Below are positions 40,921 through 49,242 of a stretch of 64,000 nt of DNA, in pieces. The stretch is from Microbacterium oleivorans (lineage in GTDB: Bacteria > Actinomycetota > Actinomycetes > Actinomycetales > Microbacteriaceae). The stretch's first letter is position 1. Every line of letters begins with the position of its first letter. The position numbers and the translations under genes were made by a program. A model generated the notes under the pieces. The model searched no databases and had not been told where the DNA came from. It saw only the letters and a list, made by a program, of their open reading frames with translations. The DNA lies in NCBI RefSeq assembly GCF_001644225.1, contig NZ_LSTV01000003.1:186001-250000 (forward strand). The letters are read 5' to 3'.

Positions 40921-41601
40921 TCACATCGGGGGCATCAGCACCGTGTCGATGAGGTAAACGGTCGCGTTGGCGGTCTGAACGCCACCGCAGATCACCATGG
41001 CCTCGTCGTTGACCATGAGCTCGTCGCCCGAGCCGGTGACCTCGAGGTCAGCGCCCTGAACGGTCGCGTGCGTGCCGACGATCTCGTCGGGCGCGATCTG
41101 GCCGGGGACCACGTGGTAGGTGAGGATCGACGTCAGCGTCTCCGAGTCCGTCTTGAGACCCTCGATGGTCTCGGCGGGGATCTTCGCGAAGGCGTCGTCG
41201 ACCGGAGCGAAGACGGTGAACTCGTCACCGTTCAGCGTGTCGACGAGGTTGACGTCCGGGTTCAGCTGGCCGCTGACGGCAGCGGTCAGGGTCTTGAGCA
41301 GCGGGTTGTTGGATGCCGCGGTGGCCACCGGGTCCTGCGCCATGCCGGCGACCGAGCCCGCGCCGTCCGGAACGGCCTCGGCGTAGTCCGCGCAGCCGGG
41401 GCCGACCAGGTTGGCGGCCGGGTCCATCGTGTCCTCGGTCATCTCGGGCGAGGGCGACTCCATCGGAGCCTGCGACGACTCGGTGCCCTCGCTGCTGGTG
41501 CCACCCTCGGGGGCGCTGCTCGACGAACACCCGGCGAGAGCGAACGCACCGACCAGCGTCAGAGAGAGTGCTGCGGTCATCTTCTTCTTCGTGCTGAACA
41601 T
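40921..41601 (-). CDS. Fasciclin-domain lipoprotein (MPT70/MPT83-like)
   Basis: A 226-residue cell-surface lipoprotein. Signal peptide with lipobox LAGC ([18 protein letters not shown]), a Ser/Glu/Pro-rich linker, a segment with [16 protein letters not shown], then one fasciclin (FAS1) domain with [14 protein letters not shown] and [10 protein letters not shown]. It ends [18 protein letters not shown] five bases before the ATG at 41601 decides the start. It is divergent from sigK-rskA, as in mycobacteria where SigK drives mpt70/mpt83, and a SigK-like promoter stands upstream. Likely an adhesion or surface-interaction protein. Confidence 0.93.
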   Translation of the reverse strand: MFSTKKKMTAALSLTLVGAFALAGCSSSSAPEGGTSSEGTESSQAPMESPSPEMTEDTMDPAANLVGPGCADYAEAVPDGAGSVAGMAQDPVATAASNNPLLKTLTAAVSGQLNPDVNLVDTLNGDEFTVFAPVDDAFAKIPAETIEGLKTDSETLTSILTYHVVPGQIAPDEIVGTHATVQGADLEVTGSGDELMVNDEAMVICGGVQTANATVYLIDTVLMPPM

Positions 41602-41649
41602 GTTGTCCTCCATGTGTTGGGACCGCCCTCTGCGGCGGCGATGTCTGGT

Positions 41650-41676
41650 CTTCGGAACCACTAGGCAAACGGATTG
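41650..41676 (-). promoter_or_regulatory. SigK-type promoter of the fasciclin gene
   Basis: On the minus strand CAATCC (41676-41671) is followed by 15 bases and CCGAAG (41655-41650). This resembles the mycobacterial SigK consensus (CCATCC and CCGAAT). Transcription would start about 40 bases before the ATG, leaving room for the GGAGGA site. Confidence 0.55.
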
Positions 41677-41817
41677 CACATTTCCCGAGATTCTTTTTCG
41701 CGGGTTCCCATGGGGCGGATGCCGACGGTCACGAAACGCTCTCGATTCCGCTGTTCGCCGGGGTTTCGCGCCCCTTCATCCGGGTTCCACGACGCGGGAA
41801 TGGCATGCTGGGGAGTA

Positions 41818-42405
41818 ATGGTTATCGACGGTGTTGACGTCCCCGAGGACGGGCAGTCGGCGGATCACGCCGGCGATCTGCTCGTCCGCATCGCCGACGG
41901 CGATCAGCTGGCCTTCGCTGAGCTCTACGACATGCTGTCGTCGCGCGTGTTCGGACTGATCCGACGCGTCCTCGTCGACCCCTCGCAGAGTGAGGAAGTG
42001 CTGCAAGAGGTCTTCCTCGAGGTGTGGCAATCCGCTTCCTCGTTCGCTCCGAACAAAGGGCAAGGAAGAAGCTGGATCCTGACGATGGCTCATCGTCGGG
42101 CCGTCGACCGGGTGCGCTCAGCTCAATCGAGCGTGGACCGGGATATGCGTGTCGGGGCCCGGGACGCGTACACACAAGAAGAAGGCATCGCCGAACAGGT
42201 TGAGCTGAAGATCGAAGGCCGCCGCGTCGTGCGCGCACTCCGATCCCTGCCCGACCCGCAACGCGAAGCCCTGACCCTCGCGTACTTCGGGGGATACAGC
42301 CAAAGTGAGATTGCGACGCTCCTCGGAGCACCGCTGGGAACGATCAAGACACGGATGCGCGACGGACTGAACCGCCTACGACAGGAGATGGGGGTGACAT
42401 TGTGA
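41818..42405 (+). CDS. sigK: ECF RNA polymerase sigma factor SigK
   Basis: A 195-residue ECF sigma factor: sigma-2 (DQLAFAELYDMLSSRVFGLI, then QSEEVLQEVFLEVWQ) and sigma-4 (SLPDPQREALTLAYFGGYSQ, SEIATLLGAPLGTIKTRM). It directs RNA polymerase to stress or surface-protein promoters. The anti-sigma RskA gene overlaps its stop, and a fasciclin lipoprotein is divergent, the same trio as mycobacterial sigK-rskA-mpt83. The ATG at 41818 was chosen as sigma-2 begins about 25 residues later. A weak TCATCC-N14-GGGAAT upstream may be an autoregulated promoter. Confidence 0.9.
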   Translation: MVIDGVDVPEDGQSADHAGDLLVRIADGDQLAFAELYDMLSSRVFGLIRRVLVDPSQSEEVLQEVFLEVWQSASSFAPNKGQGRSWILTMAHRRAVDRVRSAQSSVDRDMRVGARDAYTQEEGIAEQVELKIEGRRVVRALRSLPDPQREALTLAYFGGYSQSEIATLLGAPLGTIKTRMRDGLNRLRQEMGVTL

Positions 42406-43211
42406 ACGAGAAGGATTTCGCCGAACTCTCCGCAGGGCACGCGCTCGCCGCGCTGTCCCCGGAGGACGAACGCGCCTACCAGGACGCGCTGGCCGCCCAC
42501 CCCGAGTGGCAGGACCAGGTCGACGCCGACGCGCAGGTCGCCGGATTCCTCGCCGAAGGCGCGGGCGAAGAAGCCCCTCCCGCCGATTTGCGGGCCCGGT
42601 TGCTCGAGCAGATCAGCGGGATGCCGCAGGCCCCGGCGCGTGCTGCTGCCGCTGTGCCTGTCGCCGCTGAGCCTGCGGTCGAGTCGGCTCCCGCTCCCGC
42701 GGACGAGCCCGTCGTCGCCGGACCGCCGACCGAAGCGATCCAGGCCGTGCAGCGGCGCAACTGGACCCGCGGACTCTTCGCGCTCGTCGCATCCGCAGCA
42801 CTTCTCGTCGGCATCGGCTGGGGCGTCGGATCCCTCGTCGAACAGGCCCGCACGCCCCTCGAGGTGCAGGCGCTGGAGCAGATCGAGGCCGCGCCCGACG
42901 CGCAGACCGTGACCGGTCAGTTCACCGACGGCGGCGAGGCCGTGCTGCACTGGTCGGACGAGCTCGACAAGGTCGTGCTGACGACGGATGACGCACCCGA
43001 GATCCCCTCGGACCGTTCCTTCGAGCTGTGGTTCATCCGCGGCGACCAGCCGATCTCGGCCGGCGTGTTCGACCCGTCCGACGAGGTCACGGCGCTGCTG
43101 TCCGGCGAGTTCCAGCCCGGTGACATCGTGGCGGTCACGGTCGAGCAGAAGGGCGGATCGCCCGACGGCTCGCCCACCACCGACCCGATCATCACGATCC
43201 CCACGGCCTGA
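42402..43211 (+). CDS. rskA: Anti-sigma-K factor RskA
   Basis: A 269-residue single-pass anti-sigma factor. The N-terminal cytoplasmic part (FAELSAGHALAALSPEDERA) binds SigK; a Pro/Ala-rich linker leads to one membrane helix (GLFALVASAALLVGIGWGVG, about 125-144); the outer RskA domain contains LWFIRGDQPISAGVF. Release of SigK needs regulated proteolysis in known cases. GTG start overlaps the sigK stop (GTGA). Confidence 0.93.
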   Translation: MNEKDFAELSAGHALAALSPEDERAYQDALAAHPEWQDQVDADAQVAGFLAEGAGEEAPPADLRARLLEQISGMPQAPARAAAAVPVAAEPAVESAPAPADEPVVAGPPTEAIQAVQRRNWTRGLFALVASAALLVGIGWGVGSLVEQARTPLEVQALEQIEAAPDAQTVTGQFTDGGEAVLHWSDELDKVVLTTDDAPEIPSDRSFELWFIRGDQPISAGVFDPSDEVTALLSGEFQPGDIVAVTVEQKGGSPDGSPTTDPIITIPTA

Positions 43212-43255
43212 GCCGGGCCGCGGCCCGTCCCCGCCCCGCGGGGTAGCCTGGAGCG

Positions 43256-43894
43256 ATGTCTGACGCGTCCCGCGACTTCCACAAGCCGGTCCGCCGTTCC
43301 CCCGATTCTTTCGATCGCAACTTCGCCGCCGACGATCCCGCTGAAGCCAGCCGCGTGGCGCACGCCACGGCATCCGCTCTGCTCTCGCGGGTGCGCGAGG
43401 CGCCGCACGACGAGGTCATCGACCGGCTCGTGACCTTCACCGACGCGCACGGCATCGCGACCATCGCCGAGCTGTGGGCGCAGTCGCCCGCCCGGTCGCT
43501 GCCGGGCGCGCTGTGGCGGCTGTACCTGCTGCAGCTGATGATCCACGACGATCCGGCGACGGCCGCACTGCTGTACGAGCGGGGACGCACGCGGCTCGCG
43601 TCGGCGGACGTCGTCATCGCGGGGGCGCCGGCTCCGGCGAGCCCCGACGAGCTGGTCTCGCTCATCGACCTCATCATGCGCGGGGTGTTCGCAGGCGACT
43701 TCGCGCTCGCCCTCGAGCGGGCGGCGGCGTTCTCGCGCGTCGTCTCGTCCGGCGCGACCGACCTCGCCGACGACTACGACGCGAGCGAACCCGGCCGGGC
43801 GTCGCAGTTCACGACCCGCGCGCTGCGCCTCGACACCTACGCAGGCGACCTCACGGCGGCCGCGGCCCTGTGGCGTCGCGACGGCCTCACCTGA
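43256..43894 (+). CDS. Hypothetical cytoplasmic protein
   Basis: A 212-residue, mostly helical protein (ARSLPGALWRLYLLQLMIHD; SLIDLIMRGVFAGDFALALE) without signal peptide, membrane helix or known motif. Homologues in relatives are, as far as I know, uncharacterised. TAGCCT six bases before the ATG marks a leaderless start 45 bases after rskA, so it has its own promoter. Confidence 0.8.
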   Translation: MSDASRDFHKPVRRSPDSFDRNFAADDPAEASRVAHATASALLSRVREAPHDEVIDRLVTFTDAHGIATIAELWAQSPARSLPGALWRLYLLQLMIHDDPATAALLYERGRTRLASADVVIAGAPAPASPDELVSLIDLIMRGVFAGDFALALERAAAFSRVVSSGATDLADDYDASEPGRASQFTTRALRLDTYAGDLTAAAALWRRDGLT

Positions 43895-44217
43895 GTCGGA
43901 GGCCGCGGTCGCGGGCATGGAAGTGCCGGGCCGCAGAACGCCTCTCGGCGCGTGGCCGCTCGCAGCGGCTGAAGATGGAGCCCGGGGTTACTGCGGCCCG
44001 GCTAGAAAAGTGTAACGGAGGGGCTCCGCGGGTATTCCAGCCCGCGGGGGATTTCGTCGGGCCGGGCGTGTCGCGCCGCGGGCGTCGTGCGCGTTCACGG
44101 ATGCAACGGATGCCGGGCGACACCCGGCATCCCGTCGCCCTTGAGCGGCGTGTCGCGCACGATCCGTTGCATCCGTCGACACCGCCGCGGACGGATGCCG
44201 CCGCGTAGGCTCGTCGC
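43895..44217. other. Intergenic region holding palindromic element 1
   Basis: No gene is visible. A small hairpin GCCGCT/AGCGGC lies at 43955-43969, GCGGG/CCCGC arms flank 44029-44046, and the first 88-bp palindromic element fills 44093-44180. The -10 TAGGCT for the next gene is at 44206-44211, six bases before its ATG. Confidence 0.6.
44093..44180. repeat. 88-bp palindromic element, copy 1
   Basis: Outer arms: a 15-bp perfect inverted repeat, ACGGATGCAACGGAT at 44097 and its complement at 44162. Inner arms: CGACAC at 44118 and GTGTCG at 44150. All arm spacings equal those of copies 2 and 3. The centre (44124-44149) differs but matches the other copies best when this copy is reversed (CGGGATGCCGG). 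Confidence 0.8.
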
Positions 44218-45102
44218 ATGGCTTGGCGCTTCGCTCTCATGATCGACCCCGCGGCATCCGACGATGCGCGCACCGACTTCGCCGACACGTTCACCGAGGT
44301 GGACCCGTCGGCCCCCGCGCTCACCGTGGGCGAGCTGAGCACGCAGCGCGGCGACGGGATCTTCGAGTCGATCGGCGTCGTCGACGGGCACGCGCAAGAG
44401 GTCGAGCCTCACCTCGAGCGTCTCGCTCATTCCGCCGAGATCTGCGAGCTGCCCGCGCCGAACCTGCGGCAGTGGCGCGAGGCGATCCGGCGGGCGCAGG
44501 CCGCGTCGGGCGAGGGCGAGGCGGTCATCAAGCTCATCCTGAGCCGCGGTGTCGAGCATGGTCCGACGCCGACCGCGTGGGTCACGGTCGCGCCGGCCGC
44601 GGACTTCACGAAGGCGCGCACCGAGGGCATCGCCGTGGCGGTCCTCGACCGCGGGTACAGCATCGATCTGCCCGGGCGGGCGCCGTGGCTGCTGCTGGGC
44701 GCGAAGACGCTGTCGTACGCGGTGAACATGGCGGCGATCCGCGAGGCGAAGCGCCGCGGAGCCGACGACGCCGTCTTCGTGAGCTCCGACGGATTCGTGC
44801 TCGAGGCGCCGACCGCGTCGCTGATCATCCGCCGCGGCGACGCGTTCGTGACGCCGGCGCCGAACGGCGGCATCCTGCACGGCACGACCCAGCTGAGCCT
44901 GTTCGAGCACCTCGCCGCGCAGGGCTTCGAGACCGCCTACGAGACGCTGCCCGTCTCGGCCCTGCACGAAGCGGATGCCGCCTGGCTCGTCTCGAGCGTG
45001 CGCCTCGCCGCCCCGATCACCGCCGTCGACGGTCGCCCGCTGGCCGTGGACGCCGAGCTCACCGCATCCTTCAACCGCTACCTCCTCAGCCCCCGCGACT
45101 GA
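44218..45102 (+). CDS. Class IV aminotransferase, aminodeoxychorismate lyase-like
   Basis: A 294-residue PLP-dependent fold-type IV enzyme: STQRGDGIFESIGVVDGHAQ near the start, PLP-binding Lys in GAKTLSYAVNM, ADDAVFVSSDGFVLEAPTAS and the cofactor-phosphate loop GILHGTTQ. Best fit is 4-amino-4-deoxychorismate lyase (PabC) of folate synthesis, but D-amino-acid or branched-chain aminotransferases share the fold. TAGGCT six bases before the ATG. Palindromic elements lie on both sides. Confidence 0.87.
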   Translation: MAWRFALMIDPAASDDARTDFADTFTEVDPSAPALTVGELSTQRGDGIFESIGVVDGHAQEVEPHLERLAHSAEICELPAPNLRQWREAIRRAQAASGEGEAVIKLILSRGVEHGPTPTAWVTVAPAADFTKARTEGIAVAVLDRGYSIDLPGRAPWLLLGAKTLSYAVNMAAIREAKRRGADDAVFVSSDGFVLEAPTASLIIRRGDAFVTPAPNGGILHGTTQLSLFEHLAAQGFETAYETLPVSALHEADAAWLVSSVRLAAPITAVDGRPLAVDAELTASFNRYLLSPRD

Positions 45103-45119
45103 CCCCGCGGCGGGTTGCG

Positions 45120-45207
45120 GTTCACGGATGCAACAGATCTGCCCCGACACACCGCCGACCCGCCCCGGGATGCCGCGTGTCGCCCCGCATCCATTGCATC
45201 CGTGGAC
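45120..45207. repeat. 88-bp palindromic element, copy 2
   Basis: Outer arms CACGGATGCAA (45123-45133) and TTGCATCCGTG (45194-45204) are perfect complements; inner arms CGACAC (45145) and GTGTCG (45177). It fills the gap between two convergent genes, ending three bases before the stop of the DUF559 gene, so it could also end both transcripts. Confidence 0.8.
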
Positions 45208-45210
45208 GCG

Positions 45211-46020
45211 TCACGCCCGCGCGAGGGCCGCGAGGATCGCGCGCTCGACGAGGTCCCAGTCGTGCAGCACCATCGCGTAGTCGAACCGGAGCGTGACATA
45301 TCCCCACAAGGCGGCGTTCGCGTCCCGCACGAGGTCCTTGTGCCGCAGCGACGCGCCGTCGTGGTTCTCCCGCCCGTCGACCTCGACGATCACGCTGTCG
45401 CCGATCAGGGCGTCCACGACACCGACGCCCGCGACGCGCACCTGCGTCCGCACGGTCAGCCCGAACCCGCGCAGCCGCCACCGCAGCAGCGACTCGAGAC
45501 CGCTGTCGGCGTCGTCCCGGCTCAGCCCGAGAGCCTCGCGTCCGGCGGCGTTCAGGTTCTGCGCGAGCCACCGCATGTCGTCGCCGTCGAGCATCCGCTG
45601 GCGCCGGGCCGATTCGAGCGCGACGAAGAACGCCTCGACGCCGCGACACAGGAGGATCTGCCGCAGCACCCGAGCGAGTGACGGCTCGCGCCGCGATTCA
45701 CCGACGCCCGGCGCGTCCCAGTGCTCGACGCAGTCGCAGTCCGCGTCGTGCGACCGGCCGCCCGGCCGCATCCAGACGTGCGGCGAATCGTCCTCGTCGA
45801 GCACCCACAGTCCGCGATGCCGCGCCGCGGTCACACACGCCATCGACCCGCCGTGCCGGGCGATCGCGACGGCGTCGGCGCACGCGTCCGGCGGCACGAA
45901 CACGCCGACGCGAACCCGCCGCAGCTCACCCGTCCGCAGCGCACGCTGCACCCGACGCATCGACCACCCCGCGTCGAGCAACTGACGAAGACGGAGAATC
46001 GGATGCCGCAGCTCGCACAT
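45211..46020 (-). CDS. DUF559 endonuclease-fold protein
   Basis: A 269-residue protein: N-terminal AbiEi-like winged region (LRQLLDAGWSMRRVQRALRT, VRVGVFVPPDA) and a C-terminal DUF559 nuclease-like domain of the Vsr/restriction fold, with VDALIGDSVIVEVDGRENHD (Asp and Glu of a PD-ExK-like site) near residues 205-224. Function unknown; members are abundant in Actinobacteria. The ATG at 46020 has GAGGAT six bases upstream; an ATG at 46089 is possible. Palindromic elements flank it on both sides. Confidence 0.82.
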   Translation of the reverse strand: MCELRHPILRLRQLLDAGWSMRRVQRALRTGELRRVRVGVFVPPDACADAVAIARHGGSMACVTAARHRGLWVLDEDDSPHVWMRPGGRSHDADCDCVEHWDAPGVGESRREPSLARVLRQILLCRGVEAFFVALESARRQRMLDGDDMRWLAQNLNAAGREALGLSRDDADSGLESLLRWRLRGFGLTVRTQVRVAGVGVVDALIGDSVIVEVDGRENHDGASLRHKDLVRDANAALWGYVTLRFDYAMVLHDWDLVERAILAALARA

Positions 46021-46113
46021 CCCGCGATCCTCGCCGCCGCTGTCACCCCGCACGGACTCGCACCCCGAACCGAGGGAGAGCCGCCGCATCCCACCCTCAG
46101 GGGAGGAACCCCC

Positions 46114-46201
46114 GTTCACCGATGCAACAGATCCGCCCCGACACCCCGTTCCGGACCCGACGGATGCGGCGTGTCGCCCGGCATCCATTGCATCCGCGAA
46201 C
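46114..46201. repeat. 88-bp palindromic element, copy 3
   Basis: Outer arms GATGCAA (46121-46127) and TTGCATC (46188-46194), extended by GTTC/GAAC at the ends; inner arms CGACAC (46139) and GTGTCG (46171). Spacing is identical to copies 1 and 2. It lies between the 5' end of the DUF559 gene and the pstB terminator. Confidence 0.78.
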
Positions 46202-46236
46202 GCCAACGCGACCCACGCACCCCACGCACCAGCGCA

Positions 46237-46281
46237 CAAAGAAAACGCGCCGGCACGGAACCCGAATCCGTGCCGGCGCGT
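46237..46281 (-). terminator. Terminator of the pst operon
   Basis: ACGCGCCGGCACGGA (46245-46259) pairs perfectly with 46267-46281 around a 7-nt loop; on the minus strand TTTTCTTTG follows. It lies 19 bases after the pstB stop. Confidence 0.85.
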
Positions 46282-46299
46282 GGCCTCAGGGAGAAGGAC

Positions 46300-47079
46300 T
46301 CACCCGAAACGACCCGAGACGTAGTCCTCGGTGGCCTGGACGGACGGCTTGGTGAAGATCGTGCCGGTCTCGTCGTACTCGATGAGCTTGCCGGGCTTGC
46401 CGGTGCCGGCGATGTTGAAGAACGCGGTCTTGTCCGAGACGCGCGAGGCCTGCTGCATGTTGTGCGTCACGATCACGATCGTGTACTCGCTCTTGAGCTC
46501 CTGGATGAGCTCCTCGATCGCGAACGTCGAGATCGGGTCGAGGGCCGAGCACGGCTCGTCCATGAGCAGCACGTCGGGCGAGACGGCGATCGCGCGGGCG
46601 ATGCACAGGCGCTGCTGCTGACCACCCGACAGGCCCGATCCGGGCTTCTCGAGACGGTCCTTGACCTCGTTCCAGAGGTTCGCACCGCGCAGCGACTTCT
46701 CGACGAGGGCGTCGGCGTCGGACTTCGAGATGCGCGAGTTGTTGAGCTTCACACCGGCCAGCACGTTGTCGCGGATCGACATCGTGGGGAACGGGTTCGG
46801 CCGCTGGAAGACCATGCCGATCTGCCGGCGCACGAGCACCGGGTCGACGCCAGGACCGTAGAGGTCCTCGCCGTCGAGCAGGACCTCGCCCTCGACGCGC
46901 GCGCCGGGGATGACCTCGTGCATGCGGTTCAGCGTGCGCAGGAAGGTGGACTTGCCGCATCCGGACGGACCGATGAAGGCCGTCACGCTGCGGGGCTCGA
47001 TGTCGAGGGACACGCCCTCCACGGCGAGGAAGTCGCTGTAGTAGACGTTGAGGTCGTTGACTTCGATGCTCTTGGACAC
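46300..47079 (-). CDS. pstB: Phosphate ABC transporter ATPase PstB
   Basis: A 259-residue ATPase: Walker [19 protein letters not shown]-loop [13 protein letters not shown] (PstB-specific), signature [15 protein letters not shown], Walker [14 protein letters not shown], and VTHNMQQA. It powers high-affinity phosphate import and takes part in PhoU signalling. The GTG at 47079 fits the family length of about 258; upstream frame is the shadow of pstA. Last gene of the pst operon. Confidence 0.95.
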   Translation of the reverse strand: MSKSIEVNDLNVYYSDFLAVEGVSLDIEPRSVTAFIGPSGCGKSTFLRTLNRMHEVIPGARVEGEVLLDGEDLYGPGVDPVLVRRQIGMVFQRPNPFPTMSIRDNVLAGVKLNNSRISKSDADALVEKSLRGANLWNEVKDRLEKPGSGLSGGQQQRLCIARAIAVSPDVLLMDEPCSALDPISTFAIEELIQELKSEYTIVIVTHNMQQASRVSDKTAFFNIAGTGKPGKLIEYDETGTIFTKPSVQATEDYVSGRFG

Positions 47080-47108
47080 TTCGGGTGCTTTCTGTCGGAT
47101 GCCGCGGG

Positions 47109-48203
47109 TCAGCGGCCGAACTTGGGGGCGAACTTCTTCGCGACGAAGCGTGCGATGAGGTTCAGCGCCATGACGATGATGATGAGGGTGAGCGCGCCTG
47201 CCCAGGCCCGCTCGAGGGCGGCGGGGATGTTCGTGCCGGGGTTCTGGAACTGGTCGTAGACGAACACCGGGAGCGTCATCATCGGGTTGTCGAACGCGTT
47301 CACGTTGAGCGACTGGGTGAAGCCGGCCGTCAGCAGCAGCGGCGCGGTCTCGCCGATGACGCGGGAGATCGACAGCATGATGCCCGTCGTGATGCCCGCG
47401 ACGGATGTCGGGAGCACGACCTTGACGATCGTCAGCCACTTCGGCACACCGAGCGCGTAGCTCGCCTCGCGCAGCTCATTCGGCACGAGCCGCAGCATCT
47501 CCTCGCTCGACCGCACGACGACGGGGATCATCAGCACCGAGAGCGCGAGCGAACCCATGAAGCCGGTGTTGAGACCGGGCCCGTAGATGAGCGCGCAGAC
47601 GGCGACGATGAACAGACCCGCCACGATCGAGGGGATGCCGGTCATGACGTCGACGAAGAACGTGATCGCCTTCGCGAGGCGACCGCGTCCGTACTCGACG
47701 AGGTAGATCGACGTCATGAGGCCGATCGGCACGGAGATGAGCGTCGCCCACCCGGTGACGATGAGCGTGCCGTAGATGGCGTGGATCGCTCCACCGCCCT
47801 CGCCGACGATGTTCCGCATCGAGTACGAGAAGAACATCGGGTCGAATCGTGCGATGCCGTTGACGACGACCGTGAACAGCAGCGAGATCAGCGGCAGCAG
47901 CGCGATCGTGAAGGCGATCGACACCAGCACGGTCGCCAGTCGGTCGGCGGCGCGGCGCCGGGTCTCGACGACGCTCGAGAGGATGACGAGGACGATCGCG
48001 AACAGCACCACCCCGACGAAGACCGCCGCGGCGATGTTGAAGTCCGCGACGTCACCGCCGCCGTTCATGATGGCGAACACGATGCTCGAGAGGGCGAGGG
48101 CACCGGCCAGCAGCACCCACGGCATCCACTTCGGCAACTGACCCGCGGTGAGCGAGTTGCCGACGGGCGTCCGGGCCGTGGAGCGGGTGAGGGTCGTCGT
48201 CAT
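47109..48203 (-). CDS. pstA: Phosphate ABC transporter permease PstA
   Basis: A 364-residue permease with about eight membrane segments; the coupling loop [20 protein letters not shown] lies near residues 247-266. Two extra N-terminal helices (about 25-45 and 52-75) extend it beyond the usual 280-300 residues, as in other actinobacterial PstA. Its ATG shares one base with the pstC stop (TGATG), so translation is coupled. Confidence 0.94.
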   Translation of the reverse strand: MTTTLTRSTARTPVGNSLTAGQLPKWMPWVLLAGALALSSIVFAIMNGGGDVADFNIAAAVFVGVVLFAIVLVILSSVVETRRRAADRLATVLVSIAFTIALLPLISLLFTVVVNGIARFDPMFFSYSMRNIVGEGGGAIHAIYGTLIVTGWATLISVPIGLMTSIYLVEYGRGRLAKAITFFVDVMTGIPSIVAGLFIVAVCALIYGPGLNTGFMGSLALSVLMIPVVVRSSEEMLRLVPNELREASYALGVPKWLTIVKVVLPTSVAGITTGIMLSISRVIGETAPLLLTAGFTQSLNVNAFDNPMMTLPVFVYDQFQNPGTNIPAALERAWAGALTLIIIVMALNLIARFVAKKFAPKFGR

Positions 48204-49165
48204 CAGTTCGCTCCAGAGAACTCGGCGCGACGGTTCACGATCCACCGCGCGAGCGCGTTGACGGCGAAGGTCACGAGGAAGAGGATGAGGCCGGTCGCGA
48301 TGAGGACGTTGACGCCGTCCCCGTACGCCTCACCGAAGTTGAGGGCGATGTTCGCCGGGATCGGCGTCGGGTTGTTCGAGTTGAGCACCTGGAAGGTGAC
48401 CGCACCCGTGGCCGAGAGCACCATCGTGACGGCCATCGTCTCGCCGAGGGCGCGACCCAGCCCGAGCATCGCACCCGAGACCATGCCGCCCCGGGCGAAG
48501 GGGAACACGGCCATGCGGATCATCTCCCAGCGCGTCGCGCCGAGGGCCAGCGCCGCCTCCTCGTGGAGGACGGGCGTCTGCAGGAAGACCTCGCGCGTGA
48601 TCGCGGTCATGATCGGCAGGATCATCACCGCGAGGACGAGGGATGCCGTGAGGATCGTGCGCCCGGTGGGGGAGACGGCACCGGCAAAGAAGGGGATCCA
48701 GCCGAGGTTCTCGTTCAGCCACACGTAGAAGGGCTGCAGGATCTGCGAGAAGACGAGGGCGCCCCACAGGCCGTAGACGACCGAGGGGATCGCGGCGAGC
48801 AGATCGATGATGTAGCCGAGGGCGGAGGCGAGCCGGCGCGGGGCGTAGTGCGAGATGAAGAGCGCGATGCCGATGGCGAGCGGGGTCGCCACGACCAGGG
48901 CGATGATCGACGCCCAGAGTGTGCCGAAGACGAAGGGCCAGACGTACTGCCAGAACGGCTCGCCGCTCAGGAACTGCGTCTCGTCGGGGTTCGCGGTGAA
49001 GGCGGGGACGCTCTCGACGATGAGGAACAGCGTCACCGCGGCAAGCACGATGAGGATGATGATGCCCGCGCCGAGCGCGGTGCTGGAGAAGACGAGGTCG
49101 CCGCGGCGACGCATCGGTCGTCTCGTGGGCGCCTGGTCGGTGGCCAGGTCGGAGGTGGGGGGCAT
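48203..49165 (-). CDS. pstC: Phosphate ABC transporter permease PstC
   Basis: A 320-residue permease with six membrane segments, SVPAFTANPDETQFLSGEPF in the first external loop, and coupling loop EEAALALGATRWEMIRMAVF near 203-222. GAGGA precedes the ATG at 49165. A 17-bp hairpin separates it from pstS upstream. Confidence 0.94.
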   Translation of the reverse strand: MPPTSDLATDQAPTRRPMRRRGDLVFSSTALGAGIIILIVLAAVTLFLIVESVPAFTANPDETQFLSGEPFWQYVWPFVFGTLWASIIALVVATPLAIGIALFISHYAPRRLASALGYIIDLLAAIPSVVYGLWGALVFSQILQPFYVWLNENLGWIPFFAGAVSPTGRTILTASLVLAVMILPIMTAITREVFLQTPVLHEEAALALGATRWEMIRMAVFPFARGGMVSGAMLGLGRALGETMAVTMVLSATGAVTFQVLNSNNPTPIPANIALNFGEAYGDGVNVLIATGLILFLVTFAVNALARWIVNRRAEFSGAN

Positions 49166-49199
49166 CGCAGTCCTCGGGTCGGAAGCGGGCGGACGTGGG

Positions 49200-49235
49200 G
49201 CTGCGGGTGGCCCTCCGTGGAGGGCCACCCGCAGC
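49200..49235 (-). terminator. Hairpin between pstS and pstC
   Basis: A 17-bp perfect inverted repeat (49200-49216 and 49219-49235) starts eight bases after the pstS stop on the minus strand. No T-run follows. As after the opp binding-protein gene, it probably protects or partly ends the binding-protein message within the operon. Confidence 0.65.
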
Positions 49236-49242
49236 AGGGGTG

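Noticed and set aside
43988..44182. 64-codon open frame on the minus strand
   Set aside because: It runs through palindromic element 1 and has no promoter or ribosome site.
44093..46201. The three palindromes as a CRISPR array or att sites
   Set aside because: Copies are about 1 kb apart with genes between, and they are internally symmetric; no cas or integrase gene.
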